Below are positions 1 to 7,931 of a stretch of DNA of 34,017 nt, in pieces. Numbering within the stretch: position 1 is the first letter of the stretch; each line of letters begins with the position of its first letter. A program made the translations under genes and the position numbers. Under the pieces are notes generated by a model that was not told the DNA's origin, did not search any database, and saw nothing but the letters and a program-made list of their open reading frames with translations. The stretch spans positions 1-34,017 of the forward strand of contig SVSZ01000013.1 of the NCBI GenBank assembly GCA_015064025.1, written 5' to 3'. This DNA comes from Oscillospiraceae bacterium (GTDB lineage Bacteria > Bacillota > Clostridia > Oscillospirales > CAG-272).

Positions 1-981
1 GACGGTGCGATCGCCTTTGACTACGGAAAGATCAGTGCACGTCGCATGATCAATCTTGACAGTGAGCTGTTCGGGGTGGTAACGGCGGGGTGTGCCGGCG
101 GCTTGCACTCTGTTCTGACCTTGCCCGTAAAAAAGGAAAGCGGAGAGGGAGAGGGGCTTTGCATCTCACTTCGCGGGCTTGCGGGCGGACATTCGGGCTG
201 TGATATTCATCGCGGACGTGCAAACGCAAACAAGGTGATGGGGCGTGTTCTTGCCGCGCTTGAGGGTGACGTACGCGTGATCTCTCTTGAGGGGGGCTCC
301 AAGGACAATGCGATCCCGAGGGAATGCACGGCTAAGATCCTTGTTCCATCCTTTGAAAGGGCAGAAACAAAGATCAAGGAGACTGCCGCGGCGATCGCTG
401 CAGAGCTGAACGGTGACGACCTCGGCTTCTGCGTGGAGTGTACGCCTTTTGACGGAGGCGACGCGCTCACCGGTGAGGACACCGCACGTGTCATCGCGAT
501 TCTTTGCGGGCTTCAGTGCGGGGTGCTTGCCATGCACCGCGAGATCGACGGCTTGGTGGAATATTCCCGAAATCTCGGTGTGGTACGCACGGAGGAAGAG
601 GAAATTTCCTTTGTGATCTCCTCGCGTTCCTCCATTGAATCAAGACTGGATGCCACGGTGAACGAGCTGAACGTGCTTGCCTCGGTGATGGGCTGTAAGG
701 TCACGCACGGCGGCAGATACCCGGGGTGGGAATATGCTCCCGTATCCGAGGTGAGAGATCTGTACTTGAACGTATTGCGAGAGGTGACGGGCAAGGAGGG
801 AACGGTGGACGTGATCCATGCAGGTCTTGAGTGCGGCGTGATCTATTCAAGACTTCCCGATATGGATATGATCTCCATCGGGCCCACCATGTATGACATT
901 CACTCTCCCGCAGAGCGGTTGGACCTTGCCTCCGTGGAGCTGTTTTGGAAAACGCTTGCGGGCGTGATAAGGCTTTTATAA
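1..981 (+). CDS. pepD: PepD-type aminoacyl-histidine dipeptidase (M20), 5' truncated by window
   Basis: Cytosolic zinc dipeptidase (Xaa-His dipeptidase, beta-alanyl-histidine dipeptidase group) that splits dipeptides. The frame is open from base 1, so the real start lies upstream. The visible 326 residues are the C-terminal two thirds of a family that is usually about 480 residues long. Diagnostic PepD segments are the stretch GGHSGCDIHRGRANANK near 181-231, which includes the lid-domain histidine, then NAIPRE near 307, GGRYPGW near 709, and HAGLECGVI near 817 with a metal-binding Glu. Close to the end SIGPTMYDIHSPAERLDL carries the last metal-ligand His. The first metal ligands would be in the missing N-terminal part. 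The gene ends at TAA 979-981 and faces the minus-strand operon across a shared terminator hairpin. Family assignment is firm; exact peptide specificity is not known. Confidence 0.93.
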   Translation, partial: DGAIAFDYGKISARRMINLDSELFGVVTAGCAGGLHSVLTLPVKKESGEGEGLCISLRGLAGGHSGCDIHRGRANANKVMGRVLAALEGDVRVISLEGGSKDNAIPRECTAKILVPSFERAETKIKETAAAIAAELNGDDLGFCVECTPFDGGDALTGEDTARVIAILCGLQCGVLAMHREIDGLVEYSRNLGVVRTEEEEISFVISSRSSIESRLDATVNELNVLASVMGCKVTHGGRYPGWEYAPVSEVRDLYLNVLREVTGKEGTVDVIHAGLECGVIYSRLPDMDMISIGPTMYDIHSPAERLDLASVELFWKTLAGVIRLL

Positions 982-992
982 AACATTTCCGT

Positions 993-1065
993 AAAAGACG
1001 GAGCCGATCCTTTCGTGTAGTGCCCTTGAGAACACTACGCTAAGGGATCAGCTCCGTTTTTGAGT
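993..1065. terminator. Bidirectional terminator between convergent units
   Basis: The arms ACGGAGC and GCTCCGT (999-1004 region and 1051-1057) are extended inward by GATCC/GGATC and by an inner GTAGTG/CACTAC stem. The hairpin is flanked by AAAA on the left and TTTTT on the right. It sits between two convergent genes, so it can stop transcription in both directions. Confidence 0.85.
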
Positions 1066-1076
1066 TCTTTGTTTTA

Positions 1077-2789
1077 TTACTTTTTACCAAAGCTCCATGC
1101 TACGATCTCAAAAATTCCCTTTGTATTGCTTTCGGTTACCTGAAGAGCGATGACGTCGCCCTCTCTGATGAGAAGAAGGGATTCGTCCGCTGCGATCGAC
1201 GAGCGGAACAAGCGATTGCTTCCGTTCTTGTCCGGAGCACTGATATAAATATAGCTGTCACTGTCGATCGTAACGATTTGGATCCTGTCGACCGTAACGC
1301 TCAAGGAGACCGTGTCGACCTCGGGAGTTGTGTCGGGCTGTTCTTTAAGCAATCCTTCCTCCAAGAGAAGCTTTTCGTAAGCCTCCATTGCCTTTTCCTG
1401 CGTCGTTCCGGTTGCTACAATACTGTATTTTTCAACGTTTACAAGCGCATACAGCTTCACAAGTCCACCCACGTCCTTCAAGGTCATAATGTACGTGGGC
1501 TGTCCCGATGCATTGATCAGCGCGGGGAAGGAGGCGGTATATTCTTTTTCCTGCACCTCGCCCTCAGCTGCTGCCATTGCGGAATGTTCTTCCGCGCCGA
1601 TAACGGGATAGAATTTGTATTCACCCGTGCGCGCATTCGTCATGATAAAGCCGATATTGCTCTTGTCGCTGTTGACCGAGGTAACGCCTGTATAGTACCA
1701 AACGTCGTCCCCTTGGATCACGTATCCGAAATCGTCTGTCGTAACCTTGCAATCCTTCTGCCCGATGATGCTGTTTATAAATCCGCCGGAGTACATTCCT
1801 TTCCAGTCGTATTTTTCACAAGCCAGATATCCGTTATATACTTCATCGATCCATGCAGGCGTTTTATCCAGAGAATACAGAACAGATTCCCCGGTGGCAG
1901 GATCGAAGACGATCACCTCGTCGACGTCCTCTGCACCGAACATTGAAACCTTCGGGCGGTAGCAGGGTACAATGAATACCGCACGCCCTTCGTCATCGAT
2001 CTCGAAGCTCGGGGTTCCCAGAATCTTTGTCGGATAGCTGAATCTGAGCTTCCTGTTCAAGTCATCGTTTAAATATCCGCTTTGAACGAATCTGAGCGGG
2101 GTTTTAAGCTCGACGTATTTTGCGGTATTGTCAACAGGGTCAACCAAAACGTATCCCGGGATTCCTGCCCCCCGGTTTCCGATCCACTTAAAGAAGCCTG
2201 CGTATTCAAGATTGGAAACCTTTTTGGGAGTTCCCATATAATTGATCTGTGAGTAATCCTCGGATACCTCGTACTGAGAAACCACGTGCGAAAGAGAGCC
2301 CAGTGTACGGCTACCGATGATCTTTGCCGTGTCGGTGTCCATTAGCGCAATGTGCGTGACCCTATCGGTTTCAGGCATGTCGGAAACAAATTCTGCCTCA
2401 CTCACTTCGATGACGCTTGCATAGGCGCTTGCGTTGAACACCTCCAAGGAAGCGATGCTTCCAACACCCAAAATAAGGATCGGAACGATCGGAATGATCA
2501 GCAGAAGATTCTTTCTCTTTTTTTCTCCTTTTTTCACGTTTTGATCGTTGGCATTCTTTTTCTGCTCTCTGCTTCTCATCTTGGCAAACCGCACGGCATT
2601 CTTAAAGATGTCGGTGTTCAGGATATAGTAGGGGGCAATACAGAGAAGTGCTATCCATGCGGCAAACAGCCAAAAATCAACACTTTGCACGTTGAGTGGG
2701 GGAAGTGTGAAATAGTAGGTAGCAAATCCCAAAAGCGCCATGACAACATACAGCGCGATATAGCCAAATACGTTCTTTTTCTTTTCCAT
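1077..2789 (-). CDS. Conserved membrane protein with large exported domain, function unknown
   Basis: A 570-residue protein. Three hydrophobic segments lie at about residues 8-30, 36-56 and 93-113, with a very basic stretch (about 65-93) between the second and third. Residues about 114-570 form a long soluble region, presumably outside the membrane by the positive-inside rule. It contains segments such as IGSRTLGSLS, YTGVTSVNSD and TYIMTLKDVGGLVKLYALVN. The overall pattern resembles a conserved Firmicutes membrane protein known to me only as hypothetical, so I assign no activity. The last 90 residues look like a separate small beta-rich domain after a proline/threonine linker (PDTTPEVDT). The start is set by GAGGTAA just upstream of ATG 2789. 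It is the last gene of the HD-Nudix operon, 19 bp after the Nudix gene, and ends at the shared terminator. Confidence 0.8.
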   Translation of the reverse strand: MEKKKNVFGYIALYVVMALLGFATYYFTLPPLNVQSVDFWLFAAWIALLCIAPYYILNTDIFKNAVRFAKMRSREQKKNANDQNVKKGEKKRKNLLLIIPIVPILILGVGSIASLEVFNASAYASVIEVSEAEFVSDMPETDRVTHIALMDTDTAKIIGSRTLGSLSHVVSQYEVSEDYSQINYMGTPKKVSNLEYAGFFKWIGNRGAGIPGYVLVDPVDNTAKYVELKTPLRFVQSGYLNDDLNRKLRFSYPTKILGTPSFEIDDEGRAVFIVPCYRPKVSMFGAEDVDEVIVFDPATGESVLYSLDKTPAWIDEVYNGYLACEKYDWKGMYSGGFINSIIGQKDCKVTTDDFGYVIQGDDVWYYTGVTSVNSDKSNIGFIMTNARTGEYKFYPVIGAEEHSAMAAAEGEVQEKEYTASFPALINASGQPTYIMTLKDVGGLVKLYALVNVEKYSIVATGTTQEKAMEAYEKLLLEEGLLKEQPDTTPEVDTVSLSVTVDRIQIVTIDSDSYIYISAPDKNGSNRLFRSSIAADESLLLIREGDVIALQVTESNTKGIFEIVAWSFGKK

Positions 2790-2808
2790 ACCAGTTACCT
2801 CACATGTT

Positions 2809-3279
2809 TTATTTGATCATCGTTTTTCCGTCAAGCACTGCTTCGCAAAGCTTCTCTCCAAGGTAAACAAGCTTGAGAGAGAAAAACGGAGTATCTGTGT
2901 CGAGAAGCTCCAGGAAAATGCGGTCTCCCTCCCACATGGGGAGCGAGAGAAGGTGCATCTTTGCGATCCATGCAAGCTCTCCCTCATCACATTCCTTCTG
3001 TGTCCCCGTCCAATCGGTGCAGGTGAAAAGGTGCATGTATTCGGTAGGATAAACGTCGGAGACAAAGGTCACGATCCCGCGGTAGCGGAACGCTGTTACC
3101 GAAAGTCCGGTTTCCTCCAGCACCTCACGCTTCATGCAATCCTCGGGGCTTTCCCGATCCTCAAATTTTCCTCCGATCCCGATCCACTTGTCACGGTTTT
3201 CGTCATTTTCCTTTTTGGTGCGATGAAGCATCAGATATTGCCCGTCTCTTTCAAGGTAGCAAAGCGTGGTCATCTTCAT
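2809..3279 (-). CDS. Nudix hydrolase (MutT / 8-oxo-dGTP diphosphatase-like)
   Basis: A 156-residue cytosolic pyrophosphohydrolase of nucleoside-diphosphate-linked substrates. The Nudix box is complete and exact at residues 37-59: G37, five residues, E43, seven residues, then REVLEETGL, which supplies the Mg-binding glutamates E52, E55 and E56. The N-terminal MTTLCYLERDGQYLMLHR and the tryptophan-rich centre (FTCTDWTGTQKE) resemble MutT/YtkD-type enzymes of Clostridia annotated as 8-oxo-dGTP diphosphatases. Substrate is inferred, not shown. Its ATG (3277-3279) overlaps the stop codon of the upstream HD gene (ATGA), implying translational coupling. A second in-frame ATG two codons later is an alternative start. 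Confidence 0.9.
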   Translation of the reverse strand: MKMTTLCYLERDGQYLMLHRTKKENDENRDKWIGIGGKFEDRESPEDCMKREVLEETGLSVTAFRYRGIVTFVSDVYPTEYMHLFTCTDWTGTQKECDEGELAWIAKMHLLSLPMWEGDRIFLELLDTDTPFFSLKLVYLGEKLCEAVLDGKTMIK

Positions 3280-3875
3280 TGATTTTTCTCCGCGGCAAGC
3301 TTGCCCTCCATCAGAAATGCGGCTTCCATGTCAGCACAGCAGGTCGCGTAAGCCAGGGGAAACATCTCGAGTGCACGGCCGACGTTGTTCGTGTCCTCGG
3401 TGCCCGAAAATCCCATATGATAGCGGATGGCAAAGGCTTCATCGCGTGTCAGACGCATATAGGCAGAGACGATATAAACGGATTTTTCACCATGCCCGTA
3501 GGGAAGCGTATCCTCAATGGTATAGTAGGGGGCGCTGACCCACTTTCCTGTTTCGTCCTTGACGTTGCGGTAGGATGTCTTGTAGAAATTGACCTTGCAC
3601 ACGTCGTGCAGAAGGGCAGCTATGGCAATGCTCTCATCCGAGTATTCAATGCCGTAGACCTCCTTCATGCGTGGACGCGCGAGAATGTCACAAAGACAGT
3701 CGTATACGTTAAGGCTGTGTTCAAGAAGCCCACCCTCGTAAGCACCATGGTAGCGAGTGGATGCGGGGGCGGTGAAAAAGTCGCTTCCGTTTGTGAGGAA
3801 GTCGAGAAGCTTATCTGCTCCCTCGCGGGTGATCTTTTCGTTGTATATCTGCAAAAATCGTTCTTTGTTTGTCAC
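3276..3875 (-). CDS. HD-domain phosphohydrolase
   Basis: A 199-residue protein of the metal-dependent HD superfamily, which hydrolyses phosphomonoesters or phosphodiesters, often nucleotides. The ligand pattern is visible: H53 in LLEHSLNVYD, the H90-D91 pair in AALLHDVCKVNFYK, H128 in YGHGEKSV, and a final IRYHMG histidine. This layout matches the small HD hydrolases of Clostridia; the exact substrate cannot be read. The start is GTG at 3873-3875, preceded by an AGGAAAGGA ribosome site. It is the first gene of an operon with a Nudix hydrolase (4 bp overlap) and a membrane protein, and it has a good promoter at 3909-3937. Coupling of an HD and a Nudix enzyme hints at nucleotide-pool clean-up or turnover. 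Confidence 0.88.
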   Translation of the reverse strand: MTNKERFLQIYNEKITREGADKLLDFLTNGSDFFTAPASTRYHGAYEGGLLEHSLNVYDCLCDILARPRMKEVYGIEYSDESIAIAALLHDVCKVNFYKTSYRNVKDETGKWVSAPYYTIEDTLPYGHGEKSVYIVSAYMRLTRDEAFAIRYHMGFSGTEDTNNVGRALEMFPLAYATCCADMEAAFLMEGKLAAEKNQ

Positions 3876-3908
3876 AGTCAGTTCCGTCCTTTCCTGATTC
3901 CTGAGAAT

Positions 3909-3937
3909 ATTTTACCACGGAGCTTAAAAAAAGTAAA
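3909..3937 (-). promoter_or_regulatory. Sigma-A promoter of HD-Nudix operon
   Basis: Read on the minus strand: TTTACT at 3937-3932, a 17 bp spacer, TAAAAT at 3914-3909. TGG just ahead of the -10 makes it an extended -10. The predicted start of transcription is about 25-30 bases before the GTG start of the HD gene. Confidence 0.75.
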
Positions 3938-3995
3938 GGGTGTTTTGCCTTTTTTCTGAAAATTTCGGCTGTACACAGTTTGGAAACAATATTGT

Positions 3996-4003
3996 GATAA
4001 AAT
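3996..4003 (+). promoter_or_regulatory. Probable extended -10 promoter of pyk
   Basis: TG-A-TAAAAT lies about 30 bases ahead of the pyk start. No good -35 is visible at 16-18 bp, so the call rests on the extended -10 only. Confidence 0.45.
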
Positions 4004-4033
4004 GGTGGCAGATAGATGAGAGGAGTGACTGCT

Positions 4034-5455
4034 ATGAGAAAAACAAAGATCGTATGTACTCTGGGTCCTGCATGCCTTAAGGAGGAAATAATCGAGGAAA
4101 TGTTAAAGAACGGCATGAATGTTGCACGCTTCAACTTTTCCCACGGAACGCACGAATACCACAAGGAAGCCATTGCGCTTTTCCGGCGTGTAAGAGACCG
4201 TATGCAGCTTCCCGCAGCGGTATTGCTGGATACCAAGGGACCCGAGATCCGCATCAAGGATTTTGAAAACAAGAGTGTGATGCTCCGAGAGGGTGATGAG
4301 TTTACGTTTACAACACAGGATTGTCTCGGAGACGAGCATCACGTCTCTATCTCTTATCCCGATCTTCCGAGACAGCTGTCTGAGGGGATCCGTATTCTTT
4401 TGGACGACGGACGCGTTGCCATGACCGTGCTTTCGGCAACCGACACCGAGATCCGCTGCCGTGTGGTCGAGGGCGGTGTCCTTTCCAATCATAAGAGCAT
4501 GAATATTCCCAATTTTCATATCGATATGCCTTATATCAGCAAAAAGGACGAGGAGGATCTTATCTTCGGTATCGAGCAGGACGTGGATTTCATTGCGGCA
4601 TCCTTTGTCAGAAGCGCGGCAGACGTTATCCAGCTTCGCAAATTCCTCGATTATCACGGCGGACACAGCATCAAGATCATTTCAAAGATCGAAAACATTG
4701 AAGGCGTCAGCAACTTTGATGCGATCCTCAAAAATTCGGACGGAATTATGGTAGCGCGCGGGGACATGGGTGTCGAGGTCGCGTTTGAGCGTCTCCCCGG
4801 ACTTCAGAAGCGCTTCATCCGCAGATGCTATCAGTCGGGGAAAATGGTCATTACCGCAACGCAGATGCTGGAATCCATGGTGCATGCCTTCACGCCTACA
4901 CGCGCAGAGATCACCGACGTTGCAAATGCGGTGTTTGACGGCACCTCTGCCGTTATGCTGTCCGGTGAGACTGCCACAGGAGATCATCCTGCATTGGTCG
5001 TTAAGGTTATGGCACAGATCGCAGAGCAGGCAGAAACCGATGCTGTGGAAATGGAGACCTACCAGGGGATCAAATATGAGTCGGATACGGCAGACATTAC
5101 CAACGCGATCTGTGATGCCGCGGCAACCACGGCACGGGATGTCCATGCGAAGGTGATCATTGCGGTCACGAAATCCGGGCTTACCGCCCGTCGTGTCTCC
5201 AAGTTCCGCCCTGTTCCCATGATCGTGGCGGCAACTCCCGAGCGTAAGACCTATCATCAGCTCAGCCTTTCCTGGGGCGTGGTTCCTGTGCTTGCGCTGA
5301 ATCAGCATAGCACCGACGATCTCTTTGTTCACGCGATTGATTGCGCAAAACAGATCGACATCGTCTCTCGCGGCGATCAGGCTGTCATTACGGCGGGTGT
5401 GCCCTTGAATCTGGAGGGAACGACCAATCTCCTCAAGGTGCAGACGGTCAACTGA
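4034..5455 (+). CDS. pyk: Pyruvate kinase
   Basis: Converts phosphoenolpyruvate and ADP to pyruvate and ATP, the last step of glycolysis, in the cytosol. The protein begins RKTKIVCTLGPA and continues with ARFNFSHG, DTKGPEIR, a substrate-binding SKIENIEG, the MVARGDMGVE active-site loop, ATQMLESM and DVANAVFDGTSAVMLSGETA. The C-terminal allosteric domain is present. The total is 473 residues, the normal short form without the extra PEP-utiliser domain seen in Bacillus. I place the start at ATG 4034, six codons after an earlier in-frame ATG (4016), because AGGAG at 4021-4025 is ideally spaced for 4034 and would lie inside the gene if 4016 were used. It is transcribed alone and divergently from the HD operon, with a terminator directly behind it. 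Confidence 0.97.
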   Translation: MRKTKIVCTLGPACLKEEIIEEMLKNGMNVARFNFSHGTHEYHKEAIALFRRVRDRMQLPAAVLLDTKGPEIRIKDFENKSVMLREGDEFTFTTQDCLGDEHHVSISYPDLPRQLSEGIRILLDDGRVAMTVLSATDTEIRCRVVEGGVLSNHKSMNIPNFHIDMPYISKKDEEDLIFGIEQDVDFIAASFVRSAADVIQLRKFLDYHGGHSIKIISKIENIEGVSNFDAILKNSDGIMVARGDMGVEVAFERLPGLQKRFIRRCYQSGKMVITATQMLESMVHAFTPTRAEITDVANAVFDGTSAVMLSGETATGDHPALVVKVMAQIAEQAETDAVEMETYQGIKYESDTADITNAICDAAATTARDVHAKVIIAVTKSGLTARRVSKFRPVPMIVAATPERKTYHQLSLSWGVVPVLALNQHSTDDLFVHAIDCAKQIDIVSRGDQAVITAGVPLNLEGTTNLLKVQTVN

Positions 5456-5467
5456 ATTTGACATGTG

Positions 5468-5504
5468 GAAAGAAATGCGGGAAACTGTATTTCTTTCTTT
5501 TTTT
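5468..5504 (+). terminator. Rho-independent terminator of pyk
   Basis: A perfect 9 bp stem, GAAAGAAAT (5468-5476) and ATTTCTTTC (5489-5497), with a 12-base loop. It is followed by a run of T (5498-5504). Confidence 0.85.
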
Positions 5505-5568
5505 GCGAAAAGCACTTCAAATAAAGTGATAAAAAGCAATATTGTTCGAAAAAGGGCAATTATGGATA

Positions 5569-5597
5569 TTGAAAGCATAAAAAAAGTGTGCTACAAT
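5569..5597 (+). promoter_or_regulatory. Sigma-A promoter of amidohydrolase-DegT operon
   Basis: TTGAAA (5569-5574), 17 bp, TACAAT (5592-5597), with TG one base before the -10. This is near consensus, and the leader of about 30 bases ends in the GAAAGGAG ribosome site. Confidence 0.85.
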
Positions 5598-5631
5598 ATA
5601 GTTGTGAAAACGATCGAAAGGAGACATCGGT

Positions 5632-6528
5632 ATGGAACAAATCAAAAAGATCGATATTCATGCCCACGCAACGGCATTTCCGCAATACACCCCTGCGGAT
5701 CCGGGAAGTGGATACAGAATGGTCTCGGCTGAGGAGATATTCAAGTTTTATGATGAATTGAACATTGAAAAGGGCGTATTGCTTCCCTTGATCTCTCCCG
5801 AGGCGCAGTGGGCGCAGATGACGAACGAGGCTTGTAAGTATATCTCGGATCGGTATCCGGACAGATTCGTATGGTTCTGCAACGTGGATCCACGATCCTG
5901 TCAGAACTCCGAGACTGCGGATCTTACCTATCTTCTTGAGCATTACAAGAGCCTGGGGGCACGCGGAGTCGGAGAACTAACCTCTAACCTTTATGCGGAT
6001 CATCCGAAGATGATGAATCTGTTCTCGCAGTGCGAAAAGATGAAAATGCCTGTGACCATTCACATCTCTCCCGAACCGAGCGGAGGTTACGGGATCGTGG
6101 ATGAATTGGGACTTCCGCGGCTTGAAAAGGTACTCAAGACCTATCCTGATCTGGTTATCCTCGGTCACTCCCAGCCCTTCTGGGCGGAGATCTCGGAATG
6201 CACCGATGAGCTACGCAACACCTATCCCTCCGGCAAGGTCAAGGAAGGGAGGCTTCCCAAGCTTTTGCGTGAGTACGGAAACCTTTATTGCGATCTCTCC
6301 GCAGGCAGCGCCGCAAATGCTTTGATGCGGGATCGCGACTATGCCGCACGCTTCATCGAGGAATTTGCGGACAGAATGTACTACGGATGTGACGTTTGCG
6401 CCTCCATCAACGATCATCCCTATCAATTTAACGTTTTTTTGGATGATATGCGTGCCAAGGGAGAGATCAGTGAGGAAAACTACAGAAAAATCGTCCGCGA
6501 GAATGCTGTAAGGCTTCTGGGACTTTGA
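5632..6528 (+). CDS. Amidohydrolase-2 family metal-dependent hydrolase
   Basis: A 298-residue TIM-barrel hydrolase or decarboxylase of the Amidohydro_2 (ACMSD-like) family. Metal ligands are visible: H10 and H12 in IDIHAHA, H144 in VTIHISPE, H179 in ILGHSQPFW, and D254 in YYGCDVC. The family acts on C-N bonds, lactones or carboxylates; the substrate here cannot be read. The start is ATG 5632 after an AAGGAG site. It is followed after 16 bp by a DegT/AHBA-type PLP enzyme in the same operon, which suggests a joint pathway handling an amino-sugar-like or cyclitol-like compound. That pathway role is inference. The family is usually cytosolic, and no signal peptide is present. Confidence 0.87.
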   Translation: MEQIKKIDIHAHATAFPQYTPADPGSGYRMVSAEEIFKFYDELNIEKGVLLPLISPEAQWAQMTNEACKYISDRYPDRFVWFCNVDPRSCQNSETADLTYLLEHYKSLGARGVGELTSNLYADHPKMMNLFSQCEKMKMPVTIHISPEPSGGYGIVDELGLPRLEKVLKTYPDLVILGHSQPFWAEISECTDELRNTYPSGKVKEGRLPKLLREYGNLYCDLSAGSAANALMRDRDYAARFIEEFADRMYYGCDVCASINDHPYQFNVFLDDMRAKGEISEENYRKIVRENAVRLLGL

Positions 6529-6544
6529 AAAAAGGAGAAAAATC

Positions 6545-7867
6545 ATGTCAGAGCTTGCATACTTTGGCGGAGCTCCCGCCATTCAAAAACAGGAAATTCC
6601 GAAGGATCTGTTCGCTTGGCCCATTATGACCGAAGAGGACGAGGCGGCGGCGCTTGACGTCATTCGCAATAACAGCTTTTCGCTTACCGACGTTACTGTC
6701 AAATTCCAAGAGGAGTTTGCTGCATGGCAGGGAAGAAAGTACGCGTTGGCGTTTTGTAACGGTACCGCGTCGTTGCTTACGGCGATGTTTGCGTTGGGAC
6801 TCGGTATGGGGGATGAGATCATTTGCCCGACGAAGACCTATTGGGGAAGCGCCTCGGTTGCCGCAAACCTCGGCATTTCCGTTGTGTTCTGTAACATCGA
6901 CGAGCATCTTTCCATAGATCCCGACGATATCGAAAGATGCATTACGCCTCGCACCAAGGCGATCATGGTGGTTCACTACTTCGGATATCCTGCGGATATG
7001 GACCGTATCATGGCGATTGCTAAAAAGTACGATCTGAAGGTCATCGAGGACGTTTCGCATGCGCAGGGCGGTATGTATAAAGGCAAGAAGCTCGGTACCT
7101 TCGGTGATATTGCCGCTATGAGTCTTATGAGCATGAAGTCCTTCGCTGCGGGCGAGCTTGGAATGATCGTTACCGACGAGTGCAAGTACTACGAGCGTGC
7201 GATCGCATTTGCGCACTACGAGCGTAACAACCCCAACTACATCAAGGAAAGCCCTGATTTGGCTCCTTACTGGAATATTGCGTTGGGAGGAATCAAAGGC
7301 AGAGCCAATCAGGTTTGCACGGCAATTGCACGTGTGCAGCTGAAGTATTACGACGAGCGTTGTGTTGAGATTCGTCGCGCAATGAACTATTTCTGGGATC
7401 AATTGGAGCAGATTCCCGGACTCCACGCGATTCGCGTGGACGAATCCACCGGCTCCAATATGGCAGGCTGGTACTGTCCGCACGGCATCTATCATCCCGA
7501 GGAACTGGGAGGTCTTTCTGTCAAGCGCTTCTGCGCTGCCATGCGTGCCGAGGGTGTGGATTGCTGCTGGGAGGGTGGCAATTACAGCTTGCACACTCAT
7601 GCATTCTTCAGAGATTTCGATCTGTTCAATGCAGGAAAGCCCACACGTATTGCGTTTAACGAGCACGATGTGCGCGAGGATGACGTAAAATGCCGTCCCT
7701 CTGAGGAGATTTTGTGCTTCCAGATTCCGTGGTTCAAGCATTTTAACAAGGAATGGATCGACAAGTACGTTGCCGTGTTCCGTAAGGTCGCCTCGCATTA
7801 CGAGGAGCTTTTGGTCGATGATGATGATAAATCTCAAGGTGGAAGATGGTACGGCGTTGCGAACTGA
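6545..7867 (+). CDS. DegT/DnrJ/EryC1/StrS-family PLP aminotransferase
   Basis: A 440-residue fold-type I PLP enzyme. This family typically transfers an amino group from Glu or Gln to a keto-sugar or keto-cyclitol. Recognisable parts are the FCNGTASL cofactor-phosphate region (about residues 70-77), PTKTYWGSASV near 95-105 and the HYFGYPADMD turn near 144-153. EDVSHAQG near 168-175 contains the PLP-ring Asp. In SMKSFAAGELG near 196-206, K198 is the probable Schiff-base lysine, in place of the usual NK..TTGEGG. The C-terminal half contains an unusual cysteine- and histidine-rich stretch (DCCWEGGNYSLHTHAFF). It starts at ATG 6545 after AAAGGAG and is co-transcribed with the amidohydrolase. It is not next to nucleotide-sugar genes, so a catabolic or specialised role is as likely as surface-sugar synthesis. 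Confidence 0.88.
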   Translation: MSELAYFGGAPAIQKQEIPKDLFAWPIMTEEDEAAALDVIRNNSFSLTDVTVKFQEEFAAWQGRKYALAFCNGTASLLTAMFALGLGMGDEIICPTKTYWGSASVAANLGISVVFCNIDEHLSIDPDDIERCITPRTKAIMVVHYFGYPADMDRIMAIAKKYDLKVIEDVSHAQGGMYKGKKLGTFGDIAAMSLMSMKSFAAGELGMIVTDECKYYERAIAFAHYERNNPNYIKESPDLAPYWNIALGGIKGRANQVCTAIARVQLKYYDERCVEIRRAMNYFWDQLEQIPGLHAIRVDESTGSNMAGWYCPHGIYHPEELGGLSVKRFCAAMRAEGVDCCWEGGNYSLHTHAFFRDFDLFNAGKPTRIAFNEHDVREDDVKCRPSEEILCFQIPWFKHFNKEWIDKYVAVFRKVASHYEELLVDDDDKSQGGRWYGVAN

Positions 7868-7873
7868 ACAGAT

Positions 7874-7919
7874 AAAAAATGAAGCCCTGTGGAAAAAACT
7901 CCGTAGGGCTTCATTTTTT
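7874..7919. terminator. Bidirectional terminator between DegT gene and GH31 gene
   Basis: A perfect 15 bp inverted repeat (7874-7888 with 7905-7919), core GAAGCCCT/AGGGCTTC, flanked by six A on the left and six T on the right. It lies between convergent genes and can serve both. Confidence 0.93.
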
Positions 7920-7931
7920 GTTTGATGTTAT

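Noticed and set aside
6548-7837. 429-codon minus-strand frame opposite the DegT gene
   Set aside because: Antisense shadow; the plus-strand protein has clear PLP-enzyme motifs and a proper start.
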